A stretch of 29,456 nucleotides of DNA. Source: an uncultured Pseudomonadota bacterium. Its GTDB lineage: Bacteria > Pseudomonadota > Gammaproteobacteria > Burkholderiales > SG8-39. Both the position numbers and the translations under genes were made by a program. The stretch is from assembly GCA_903895005.1 (NCBI GenBank), contig CAITSH010000329.1:1-29456 (forward strand), written 5' to 3'. The notes beneath the pieces are model-generated. The model made no database searches. It was not told the origin of the DNA and saw nothing but the letters and a program-made list of their open reading frames with translations. Every line of letters begins with the position of its first letter. The first letter of the stretch is position 1. Positions 17,194-25,274 of the stretch are shown here, piece by piece.

Positions 17194-17976
17194 ATGCGAA
17201 AAACCCGCTACAAGACCAACGACCCGCGCAACAACCACCTGCTCGCTGCGCTGCCCGAAGCCGATTACGCAAGCCTTCACGAGCACCTTGAGTCGTTTGA
17301 TCTGGAGCTTGGCTGGGCCCTGTACGAATCGGGCGGCACCCAGGCCTACCTTTATTTCCCGACCGACAGCATCGTCTCGCTGCTGTACGTGCTAAAGGAC
17401 GGTGCCTCGGCGGAGATCGCCGTTGTGGGCAATGAGGGTGCGGTGGGCATCGCACTGGTCATGGGCGGGGAAAGCACGCCCAGTCGCGCCGTGGTTCAAA
17501 GCGCGGGCCAGTCCTACCGGATAAAGTCGCACGAGCTTAAATCCGAACTCGACCGGCACAGCGCCCTGCAGTCGCTGTTGCTGCGCTACACCCAGTGCTT
17601 GATGACGCAAATGGCGCAAACCGCCGTATGCAACCGCCATCACACCATCGAACAGCAGTTGTGCCGCTGGCTTTTGCTCAGCCTGGACCGTCTGCCCTCT
17701 AACCATCTCGTCATGACGCAGGACCTGATTGCGAACATGCTCGGGGTGCGCCGTGAAGGGGTCACCGAGGCCGCCGGCAAACTACAGGCGGCGGGCGTCA
17801 TCGCCTACAGCCGCGGCAAGATAACCGTGCTTGACCGACCGCAACTGGAAAGGCGCGTGTGCGAATGCTATGCGGTGGTAAAGCGCGAAACCGACCGTCT
17901 TTTTTCAGAATCGACACTGGTGTTGTCCAACCATGCGAACCAGACCCGCACACACCATGCGTTGCATCCGGCATGA
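17194..17976 (+). CDS. Crp/Fnr family transcriptional regulator (first of tandem pair)
   Basis: This is a 260-residue regulator. The N-terminal cNMP-binding-like beta-barrel (about 15-140) carries VVGNEGAVGIALVMGGESTP then SRAVVQ with R98. The C-terminal winged helix (about 165-240) holds MTQDLIANMLGVRREGVTEAAGKLQ, a Crp-type helix-turn-helix, followed by the wing YSRGKITVLDRP. The barrel loop does not show the canonical CRP G-E-(L)...R-(S/T) cAMP contacts, and there are no Fnr-type iron-sulfur cysteines near the N-terminus. The ligand is therefore unknown. It is closely similar to the regulator at 24495-25274. It overlaps the next regulator by four bases (ATGA). The start at 17194 lacks a good ribosome-binding site. 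Confidence 0.88.
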   Translation: MRKTRYKTNDPRNNHLLAALPEADYASLHEHLESFDLELGWALYESGGTQAYLYFPTDSIVSLLYVLKDGASAEIAVVGNEGAVGIALVMGGESTPSRAVVQSAGQSYRIKSHELKSELDRHSALQSLLLRYTQCLMTQMAQTAVCNRHHTIEQQLCRWLLLSLDRLPSNHLVMTQDLIANMLGVRREGVTEAAGKLQAAGVIAYSRGKITVLDRPQLERRVCECYAVVKRETDRLFSESTLVLSNHANQTRTHHALHPA

Positions 17977-18707
17977 AGCGCACACTGCCCCCACCGGTGG
18001 TTCGGACGCAACCGGAAAACAACCTCATCGCCGCTCTCACGGCCAGGGAGCGCGCAACCGTGCTCGCTGCGCTCGAACCGGTCGAACTGGTATTCGCCGA
18101 TGTCCTGTATGAACCCGGGCAGCCCATCCATCACGTCTACTTTCCCGGAAACGCACTGGTGTCGCTGCTGACCCTGGTCGACGGCCATCTCGAGCTGGAG
18201 GTCGGCCTGGTCGGTTGCGAGGGCATGGTCGGCCTGCCGGTGGTGCTGGGCCACGACAAGTCGTACGTTCGCGCCCTGGTGCAAGGGGGCGGCCGCGCAC
18301 TGCGCATGGCGACTGCCCCGTTCCGGCGGCTGTGCCGCGAAAGTCCGGGGCTGCAAAAGCAGATGCTACTGTTCGCCCAGTCACTGATCGCGCAAATCTC
18401 CCAAACCGCGGCCTGCAACCGGTTTCATGTAGTCGACCAACGGCTCGCACGCTGGCTGTTGATGACCAGGGACCGCGTCAAATCGGATCAATTCGGGATG
18501 ACCCACGAATTTCTCGCGCACATGCTCGGCGTGCGCCGCGTCGGCGTCACTCGTTCCGCACATGCCTTGCAGCAAGAAGGCTTGATCAGTTACACGCGCG
18601 GACAAATCACCATCACCGACGCCGCCGGACTGGAGGCGGCGTCCTGCACCTGTTACCGGGTGATTCGTGACATGCATGAACCAAAAAGCACGCCCGGCTC
18701 CCCCTAG
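17973..18707 (+). CDS. Crp/Fnr family transcriptional regulator (second of tandem pair)
   Basis: This 244-residue regulator has the same layout as its neighbour but is clearly more diverged. The barrel shows VGLVGCEGMVGLPVVLGH and VRALVQ (R100). The helix-turn-helix reads MTHEFLAHMLGVRRVGVTRSAHALQ and the wing YTRGQITITDAAG. The recognition-helix core GVRRxGVT is shared with the other two regulators, so overlapping operators are likely. The ATG at 17973 lies inside the stop of the preceding gene, so translation is coupled and a heterodimer is conceivable (inference). It ends with TAG and a hairpin terminator follows about 75 bases later. Confidence 0.88.
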   Translation: MKRTLPPPVVRTQPENNLIAALTARERATVLAALEPVELVFADVLYEPGQPIHHVYFPGNALVSLLTLVDGHLELEVGLVGCEGMVGLPVVLGHDKSYVRALVQGGGRALRMATAPFRRLCRESPGLQKQMLLFAQSLIAQISQTAACNRFHVVDQRLARWLLMTRDRVKSDQFGMTHEFLAHMLGVRRVGVTRSAHALQQEGLISYTRGQITITDAAGLEAASCTCYRVIRDMHEPKSTPGSP

Positions 18708-18778
18708 CGAACCCAGGTTGGAACCGGGCAGAGATCCGGATGGCATTCAGGCGCACCGGCATCGGGGCCGCAATTTGT

Positions 18779-18815
18779 AAAAAAGGCCCGGGACGGTTTA
18801 ACCGTTCCGGGCCTT
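18779..18815 (-). terminator. Strong hairpin terminator shared by convergent operons
   Basis: A 15-bp stem (18783-18797 with 18801-18815, one G-T wobble) closes a 3-base TTA loop. The arms are AAGGCCCGGGACGGT and ACCGTTCCGGGCCTT. On the minus strand the stem is followed by six T (the A-run at 18779-18784), which is a classic intrinsic terminator for the cyclase operon ending at 18917. On the plus strand there is no T-run, but the stem may still end the Crp/Fnr pair. Confidence 0.85.
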
Positions 18816-18916
18816 GCGCTGCGAGCATCGGCCGGGAGAGGGGAGGCCAGACACCGTAACGAAGACTATCCGTGTCGCATCCGGTGCACCGTGCGCTGGC
18901 GAACACAACCGGATTC

Positions 18917-20061
18917 TTAAGCGCCCGTGGCGATCGCATCGGGGATTACCGAACCCGGTTGCAGACTTTCCCGGCCGGTCCTGCCGGTGATGAACCAGGT
19001 GCGCATCTCGCCCTTGCCTTTTACATAAATCGCCCCGCGCTCCTCCAGCACAAACTCACCGCCGAGCCGCTGCCGCGTCGCCTCGGTGATGTGGATGCGG
19101 CCCGAGACGCCGTGCGACTCCATACGACTTGCGGTGTTGACGGTATCACCCCACAAGTCGTAAAGGAATTTACGCTGGCCGATCACGCCAGCCACAACCG
19201 GACCCGAGTCCATGCCAATGCGCACGGTGAGTTTTTGCGGACTCTTGTCGTTGAATTCATCCAGCGCCTCAAGCAGGTCCAGCGCCATGTGCGCCGCGCG
19301 ATTGGCATGGTCGGCAACAGCGACCGGAATGCCCGCGGCGGCCATGTAAGCGTCGCCTATGGTCTTTATTTTTTCCAGGCCGCGCCGGTCTGCAATAAGG
19401 TCAAAGCGCGTGAATATATCGTTGAGAACCTGTACCAGCACCTCGGCGCTCACGCCCTCCGAAAATTTGGTGAATTCGACTATATCGGCGAACAACACCG
19501 TCACCGCCGGGCACCTGTCGGCAATTACTTCGTTGAAACCGCCGACCACCACCTCGGTACGGTCTTTCAGGCGCTCGGCGATGGCATAGGGAAGCACGTT
19601 AAGCAGCAGGCGTTCCGACACCTTTTTTCAGCTGAGACACGCTCATAGAGCCGGCGTGTCTCAAGATGCAGCAGACGTACTTCGAGCATGTTGTGCACAC
19701 GCACCAGCACCTCGGCCAGTTCAAACGGTTTGCTGACAAAATCCTTGGCGCCGGCGCCAAGCGCGCGAAGTTTATGGTCGGCCTGTGCGGTGAGCACCAG
19801 CACCGGCAGGTAGCCGTCGGTCTCGATGATCTTGAGCCCTTCCATGACGGCAAAACCGTCCATGCCCGGCATTTGCAGATCAAGGATGATCAGATCGTAA
19901 CGATGCTCCAGATGGAGCGCACACACCGTCTCGGGTTTTGTTGTGGTGGTGATCGCCTCGTAGCCGGCGCTCTCCAGCATGCGCTTGAGCAACAGTACGT
20001 TGGTCGGCATGTCGTCAACGATCAGTATCCGGCCTGCGAATATTTCCACGGAGCCGATCAC
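18917..20061 (-). pseudogene. REC-class III adenylate cyclase, split by a frameshift at an A6 run
   Basis: Two overlapping frames form one protein of about 381 residues. The first (from GTG 20061) is a receiver domain with acidic pair D16/D17, phospho-acceptor D61 (ILDLQMPGMDG) and K111, then the linker RVHNMLEVRLLHLETRRLYERVSAEK. The second, in the -1 frame, continues SERLLLNVLPYAIAERLK into a class III cyclase domain. Counted within the second frame, metal-binding D46 (FADIVEF) and D90 (TIGDAYM), ATP-selective K86/D155 (KIKTIGD, YDLWGD) and N162/R166 (NTASR) are all intact, so adenylate cyclase is predicted. The break is at six A on the coding strand (19623-19628). One added A, or a -1 ribosomal slip giving AAA-AAG-GTG, restores the frame. 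Mutation, base-calling error or programmed frameshift are all possible. Confidence 0.85.
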
Positions 20062-20150
20062 CCGGGCGCACCCGCATTAATCCGTGACCGTGGGCGCGGC
20101 AGGGGAAACGACGATATTTCGCGTCTTGAATAGCGGAAGAACCTCATCAA

Positions 20151-21224
20151 TCACACCTCATGCGCGGAGTAGATGTCGCGAAACAAATGATGACTTTCGC
20201 GAAATGCCGAGAGCAGCACAGGATCAAAATGGGCCGGCTCTGTTCGACCGTCCCCCTTTGTGATGATCTCCACGGCCTTGTCATGGCCGAACGCCGGCTT
20301 GTATGGCCTTGCGCTGCGCAGCGCGTCATAGATATCGCAAATATGCGTAATGCGCGCAGCGACCGGGATGGACTCACCCGCGAGTCCGCCCGGATACCCG
20401 CCGCCATCCCAGCGCTCGTGGTGGCCCAGCGCGATTTGCGCGGAAAGCACCAGATAAGGGGATTTGCTTTTGCCCAGGATTTTCGCCCCCATGGCCGCGT
20501 GCGTTTTCATCACAGTCCATTCATCGGCATCGAGACCACCGGGTTTGAGCAGGATGTGGTCGGGGATACCGATCTTTCCCACGTCATGCATCGGACTGGC
20601 GAAAAACAGTTCCTCCCCCAACTCGTCGATCAAGCCACAGCAGCCGGCGAGCGCCCGAGTGTAGTGGCTGATGCGCTGCACGTGTGCGCCGGTATCCTCG
20701 TCCTTGTACTCCGCCGCGCGCGTCATTGTGACGATCGTCTCAAGGTAGCTGCTTTTCAGCTCGGCTGTGCGCTCCTGGACGCGCTTCTCTAGCAATCCGT
20801 TGTAGTTGCGCAGCAGCTTTTGCAGCAGGCGCACCTCCAGCATGTTGTGCACGCGAACAAGCACCTCCGCCATGTCGAAGGGCTTGCTGATGAAATCCTT
20901 CGCCCCGAGACCAAGCGCGCGCAACTTGAATTCGGGCTGCGCGGTGATCACCAGTACGGGGAGGTATCCGTCGTCCTCGATTTTCTTGAGGCCCTCCATT
21001 ACCTGGAATCCGTCCATGCCCGGCATGTTCAGGTCGAGCAAGATGAGATCAAAGCGGTTCTGCAGGTGCCGGCCGCAAACCTCACGCGATTCAGTCGAGG
21101 TCTCGACCGCGGTGTAGCCGGCGCGCTTGAGCATGCGCTCAAGCACGATTACATTGGCTTTCAGGTCGTCGACAATCAGCACCCTGGCGGCTAGGATTTC
21201 CGGTGTGTCGATTACAGGATTCAC
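20151..21224 (-). CDS. Response regulator with HD-GYP domain, probable c-di-GMP phosphodiesterase
   Basis: This 357-residue protein has an N-terminal receiver (acidic pair D19/D20, phospho-acceptor D64 in LLDLNMPGMDG, K114 in SKPFD), a coiled linker (NMLEVRLLQKLLRNYNGLLE), then an HD-GYP domain. The HD-GYP metal and signature residues are in order: H181 (DTGAHVQRIS), H213-D214 (SPMHDVGKIGIPD), H242, H268-H269 (GHHERWDGGGYPGG, with GYP at 276-278) and D297 (ICDIYDAL). HD-GYP proteins of this form hydrolyse c-di-GMP. The GTG start at 21224 overlaps by four bases (GTGA) the stop of the ancestral reading frame of the upstream kinase gene. The cyclase gene follows 89 bases downstream. Confidence 0.93.
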   Translation of the reverse strand: MNPVIDTPEILAARVLIVDDLKANVIVLERMLKRAGYTAVETSTESREVCGRHLQNRFDLILLDLNMPGMDGFQVMEGLKKIEDDGYLPVLVITAQPEFKLRALGLGAKDFISKPFDMAEVLVRVHNMLEVRLLQKLLRNYNGLLEKRVQERTAELKSSYLETIVTMTRAAEYKDEDTGAHVQRISHYTRALAGCCGLIDELGEELFFASPMHDVGKIGIPDHILLKPGGLDADEWTVMKTHAAMGAKILGKSKSPYLVLSAQIALGHHERWDGGGYPGGLAGESIPVAARITHICDIYDALRSARPYKPAFGHDKAVEIITKGDGRTEPAHFDPVLLSAFRESHHLFRDIYSAHEV

Positions 21225-24200
21225 GGTGCGGCGGCCGGCTCAGTCCGGCGCTGCTCGACAAATTGCATCGCGAGTTCGAGGGCCTCCATGAACTCGTCGA
21301 CATTGCCGGATTGTCCTCGACGTACAGCATGGTGTGGGGCTTTTGGCTGCGCGGCCCGCGCTGCCCGCCCTTGTCCGGTTTCCCGCCGGCATTCGTGACC
21401 AGGACCGGCTCTGCCGCGGTGGCGAGATCAAACCAGAATTCACTGCCTTGCCCGGGAACGCTTTTCACGCCTATGCTGCCACCCATCAACTCGACAAGGC
21501 GCTTGGCGACAACCAGGCCGATTCCTGTCCCCTCCTCGCCGCCCGCCTCCTGCCCGAGCCGGTTGAACGGCTGGAAAAGCTGAGCCAGCTGCTCGGGATA
21601 CAGCCCCGCGCCGGTGTCGGAGATGCCAACACGGATGCGCCCCTGTCCGGACTCCGCGCAAGTGACCGTCACCCGTCCCTGCTTGACGTTGTATTTGACG
21701 GCATTACTCAACAGGTTGATCAGCACCTGCTTGACGCGCGTCCTGTCGGCAAGCGCGAAATAAGGCAGCGCGACATCCGGGAAAACCAGCGTGACGCCGC
21801 GTTGCTGCGCCTGCGGCTCGATCATCCCCTGGCACTCGCCCAGCACCTCGGTCATGGACACCGGCTCCTGCGACATCGGCACCCGCCCCGACTCAACCTT
21901 TGCAAGGTCCAGGATCTCGTTGATCAGACGAAGCAAGTGCCATCCCGCCTGCAGTATCTGGGCAATGCTCTCAGCCTGGGAGGCGCTGGGCGCGGGGGAA
22001 TCCGATTCCATCAGTTGCGCGAACCCGAGAATGCCGTTCAACGGGCTGCGCAATTCGTGACTCATGCTGGAGAGGAACTCGGACTTGGCCAGGTTGGCCT
22101 TTTCCGCCGCTGTGGTTGCCTCTTCAAGCTCGATGTTCTTTTCCCGCAACTCCCGGTCCAGTCGCTTGCGTTCGGTAACGTCCCGCGCGGCGCCGACCAC
22201 GCCCTGCAGCTTCCGGTCGCGGTCGTAAAACGTCGACGCGTTGTATGAAACCACGGTGCTGCTTCCGTCCGGGGCGCTCGCGGTCAGTTCGTAGTCACTC
22301 AACTTTTTCTCGCTAAGCACCCGGCGTATCGCGGCATCGGCGCGATCGGGGTCGGTAAAGTGGTTCTTGAACGGCGCGCCGATCAACTCGTCGCGCGTGC
22401 AGCCGGTGAGCGCCTCCATCTGCTTGTTCACGTCGGTGACAATGCCCGATATGTCGGTCGTCACAAGTGCGTCGGTGTTCGATTCAATCAAGGACCGCGT
22501 GTAGAACTGCTGGTCACGCAGGCGCTGGTCTAGCTTTTCGCGCTCATCCTCGACCTGTTTGCGGACGGTATTATCAGTGCCGATCAGCAGATAGCCGATG
22601 ATCGCGTTGTCCGCATCACGCAATGCGGTAACCGACACGATGGCAGGGAAACGGCTGCCGTCCTTCCTGATGTACGTCAGCTCGTAAATATCCTCGATGC
22701 CGCGGGACGCCTTGAACACCAGCGCGTCAAATCCCGGGGCGATCGACATGGACAATTCGGCACTGAGCGTCCTAGCCCTTACCTGAACCTCCTGCGCATC
22801 CGAAATGTCGGCCGGGGTGATCTTGTTGAGCACGTCCGCCGCACGGTAGCCCAGCATGCGCTCGGCGCCCACATTGAATATCTGGATCACGCCCCTGGCA
22901 TCGGTCGCGATGCTGGAAAAATTCGCGCTGTTGAATATCGCCTGCTGCAGCGCGCCCGCCTTCAGAATCTCCTCCTCGGCCGCCTTGCGCGCGGTGATGT
23001 CGCGCACGATCGCGGTGAAGTACCGTTTGCCGCCAAGGGTCATTTCACTGGCTGCGATTTCCAGCATGAAACGAGTGCCGTCCTTGCGCCGCCCGCTGAC
23101 TTCACGACCGCGGCCTGCGGATCGCGCCGCAGTGCCGGGCCTGAAAAGGTCCAGCGACCCGATCCCGTCCTTGCCCCATTCGAGTTCCGGAATGAGAAGG
23201 CCGACGCTTTTGCCTGCGAGCTCGGCGGCACGGTAGCCGAACATCGCTTCTGCCGCGACATTGGCCGTATCAATGACGCCACCATCGGCGCGCAACGTAA
23301 CAATCCCGTCGACCACAGTGTCAAGTATTGCGGCGAGCTGCGCCGCGCCGTCGCGTACCCTCTGCTGCACTGCATATTCGTCGGTAACATCGCGAAACAC
23401 CATGACCGCACCGATCACGGCGCCGTCGCGCCCGCGGATCGGGGCGCAGCTGTCGGCGATGGCGCACTCGCTGCCGTTGCGCGAAATGAGCACAGTATGG
23501 TTGGCAATCCCCTGGACGGTGCCCTTGGCCAGAGCCTCTTGCACCGGTATTTTTGAAGGCTGCCGCGTTTCCTGGTTGATGATCTTGAAAATCTCTTCTA
23601 CGGGCCGCGCCTGCGCCTGGGTGTTGGTCCACCCGGTCAGTTTCTCGGCCACGTCGTTAAGGAGGGTCACCCGGCCCTGCGCATCGGTGGTGATGACCCC
23701 GTCGCCTATTGAACTCAGGGTTACCGCAAGTTTTTCCTCACTGATTTGCAGCGTCACGTTTGACTGCTGCAGTGTCAGGTTCGCCTCTTCCTGGAAGCGC
23801 ACGAACTTTTGCAAATCCAGGACCGCGCGGTTTTCGCTCTGCGCCTTTCCCTGCCGGAAAATCAGGTAGCCGAACGAAACCGCAAAGCCAAGGGTCAGCA
23901 GGCTGGCGCCGACGATGGTCATGAACAACCAGTGCATGTTCTTCCCGAAGGCCGCCTCGTGGTCTGCCAGCACCGCGTCTTCCAATTTTATGATCTCGCG
24001 CATTTCGAAGCGGATCGAATCCATCATGGCCTTGCCTGCACCGCCGGAAATAACACGCATCATTGCCGCGACATCGCGCACCTGACGCAGGCGAATGACT
24101 TCGGCCAGTTCCGCCATTCTTGCCGCCACGATGGGCGTTACGGTGGCGACCCGGCCCGCCGAAGGGCTCTTCAGCGTGAGCCGGCGCAATGTGTTCACCT

Positions 24201-24498
24201 GTCCCGGAACGGCGTCACGCACCGCCAGATAGGGGGCCAGATAGATCTCATTGCCGGTCAGGGCGTAGCCGCGCTCACCGGTTTCCGCATCCCGCAGCGA
24301 GGACATCAACTCATCGGCGGCGTCAAGAATGATCCGGGTGGTCAGCCGCTGATTGGAGCCGTCGTCGATTTCCCCGTAGGCCCAGAAGGATCCGGACACC
24401 ATGATCGCCACCATCGCCACGGCCGCGGCGAGCGACAAGTATATTTTCATGTTTTCAATCGATGAGCGGATATTTTCGGTCGGACTCGCGGCACTCAT
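21139..24498 (-). CDS. CHASE3/PAS sensor histidine kinase with collapsed receiver domain
   Basis: This 1119-residue membrane kinase reads, in order: transmembrane helix (about 18-41), CHASE3-like sensor (about 45-185, with LRDAETGERGYALTG), second transmembrane helix (about 190-213), four PAS domains (about 256-380, 385-505, 515-650, 665-780), HisKA with phospho-acceptor H814 (SMSHELRSPLNGILGF), and HATPase_c with N-box NLLSNAVKYN, DTGAGL and GTGIGL. A receiver begins (MLYVEDNPA, 1057-1065) but breaks at about 21303. Comparison with the paralog at 26121-28811 shows about 95 codons missing, including the phospho-acceptor Asp. After that the frame is nonsense to 21139 and runs into the HD-GYP gene. 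The kinase core is intact, so it could still feed the stand-alone receivers. The start overlaps the Crp/Fnr stop (ATGA). Confidence 0.88.
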   Translation of the reverse strand: MSAASPTENIRSSIENMKIYLSLAAAVAMVAIMVSGSFWAYGEIDDGSNQRLTTRIILDAADELMSSLRDAETGERGYALTGNEIYLAPYLAVRDAVPGQVNTLRRLTLKSPSAGRVATVTPIVAARMAELAEVIRLRQVRDVAAMMRVISGGAGKAMMDSIRFEMREIIKLEDAVLADHEAAFGKNMHWLFMTIVGASLLTLGFAVSFGYLIFRQGKAQSENRAVLDLQKFVRFQEEANLTLQQSNVTLQISEEKLAVTLSSIGDGVITTDAQGRVTLLNDVAEKLTGWTNTQAQARPVEEIFKIINQETRQPSKIPVQEALAKGTVQGIANHTVLISRNGSECAIADSCAPIRGRDGAVIGAVMVFRDVTDEYAVQQRVRDGAAQLAAILDTVVDGIVTLRADGGVIDTANVAAEAMFGYRAAELAGKSVGLLIPELEWGKDGIGSLDLFRPGTAARSAGRGREVSGRRKDGTRFMLEIAASEMTLGGKRYFTAIVRDITARKAAEEEILKAGALQQAIFNSANFSSIATDARGVIQIFNVGAERMLGYRAADVLNKITPADISDAQEVQVRARTLSAELSMSIAPGFDALVFKASRGIEDIYELTYIRKDGSRFPAIVSVTALRDADNAIIGYLLIGTDNTVRKQVEDEREKLDQRLRDQQFYTRSLIESNTDALVTTDISGIVTDVNKQMEALTGCTRDELIGAPFKNHFTDPDRADAAIRRVLSEKKLSDYELTASAPDGSSTVVSYNASTFYDRDRKLQGVVGAARDVTERKRLDRELREKNIELEEATTAAEKANLAKSEFLSSMSHELRSPLNGILGFAQLMESDSPAPSASQAESIAQILQAGWHLLRLINEILDLAKVESGRVPMSQEPVSMTEVLGECQGMIEPQAQQRGVTLVFPDVALPYFALADRTRVKQVLINLLSNAVKYNVKQGRVTVTCAESGQGRIRVGISDTGAGLYPEQLAQLFQPFNRLGQEAGGEEGTGIGLVVAKRLVELMGGSIGVKSVPGQGSEFWFDLATAAEPVLVTNAGGKPDKGGQRGPRSQKPHTMLYVEDNPAMSTSSWRPSNSRCNLSSSAGLSRPPHRESCNRHTGNPSRQGADCRRPESQCNRA
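21221..21304 (-). pseudogene. Remnant of the kinase receiver-domain C-terminus, out of frame
   Basis: In a frame different from the kinase reading, this stretch encodes NVDEFMEALELAMQFVEQ, then RRTEPAAAP and TGA. It aligns closely with the end of the intact receiver of the paralogous kinase (KVDKFMEALDAALAFVQ). It is therefore the end of the same domain, left after an internal deletion. Its TGA overlaps the GTG start of the HD-GYP gene, as expected for the original gene junction. Confidence 0.8.
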
Positions 24499-25274
24499 TT
24501 TGGTATGCGGTGCTCAATCTCCGTCGTTCGCCTGACCACTGGGACCGGCACTTCGCGACCGTGCGCCACGTCTGAAAGCAGGCGATCGAGTTCCCTTTTG
24601 ACCACGCCGTAACACTCGCAGGCGCGCTTTTCCAGCCCGGAGCGGTCGAGCACCGTGATGTGCCCCCGCCGGTAGCTGATGACCCCGGCGGTTTGCAGTT
24701 TTCCCGCCGCCTCGGTAATGCCCTCGCGCCGCACCCCGAGCATGCTGGCCACCAGTTCCTGCGTCATGATCAACTCGCGCGAAATCAGGCGGTCAAGCGT
24801 GAACAGCAGCCAGCGGCACAATTGCTGCTCGACGGAGTGATGGCGGTTGCAAGCGGCGGTCTGTGACATCTGGGTGATCAGCGCCTGCGTATAACGAAGC
24901 ATGAGTTTTTGCGTCGGGCCGGCTCGGTTGAATTCCTGCTTCAACAGGCGCCCGGCAATGCGGTAGGCGTGCCCGGCGGTCTGCACCACCGCGGAACTGG
25001 GCGTACTGTCGCCACCCATCAGCAGCGATATGCCGACCACGCCCTCGTTACCCACCCCCGCGGCCTCGGAAGATGCGCCGTTTTCCATCACATAGTGCAG
25101 CGACACGATGGCGGTGGTCGGGAAATATGCGTACTCCATCTGCCTGCCCGGCTCATAGAGCATGTCACCAAGGAGCATGGGCACGAACTCGAGGTGCGGC
25201 GCAAGGCGCGCGAACTCCTCCGGCGGCAGGGCCGCGAGAAGGTGATTCTGTTGCGGGCTAGGCAGCGTGGCCAT
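24495..25274 (-). CDS. Crp/Fnr family transcriptional regulator (operon member)
   Basis: This 259-residue regulator is clearly paralogous to the one at 17194-17976. They share NHLLAALP, VGNEGxVGI, the CNRHHxxEQQLCRWLL segment, a near-identical helix-turn-helix (LGVRREGITEAAGKLQ) and the wing HITVLDR. One difference may matter: where the other two have Arg in the ligand-barrel loop (PSRAVVQ, VRALVQ), this one has Ser (S94 in PSSAVVQ). No Fnr-type iron-sulfur cysteines are seen. The start at 25274 overlaps the REC-PAS gene by 17 bases, and the stop overlaps the next kinase (ATGA). An unusual placement is that a DNA-binding regulator sits between two kinases in one operon. Confidence 0.88.
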   Translation of the reverse strand: MATLPSPQQNHLLAALPPEEFARLAPHLEFVPMLLGDMLYEPGRQMEYAYFPTTAIVSLHYVMENGASSEAAGVGNEGVVGISLLMGGDSTPSSAVVQTAGHAYRIAGRLLKQEFNRAGPTQKLMLRYTQALITQMSQTAACNRHHSVEQQLCRWLLFTLDRLISRELIMTQELVASMLGVRREGITEAAGKLQTAGVISYRRGHITVLDRSGLEKRACECYGVVKRELDRLLSDVAHGREVPVPVVRRTTEIEHRIPK

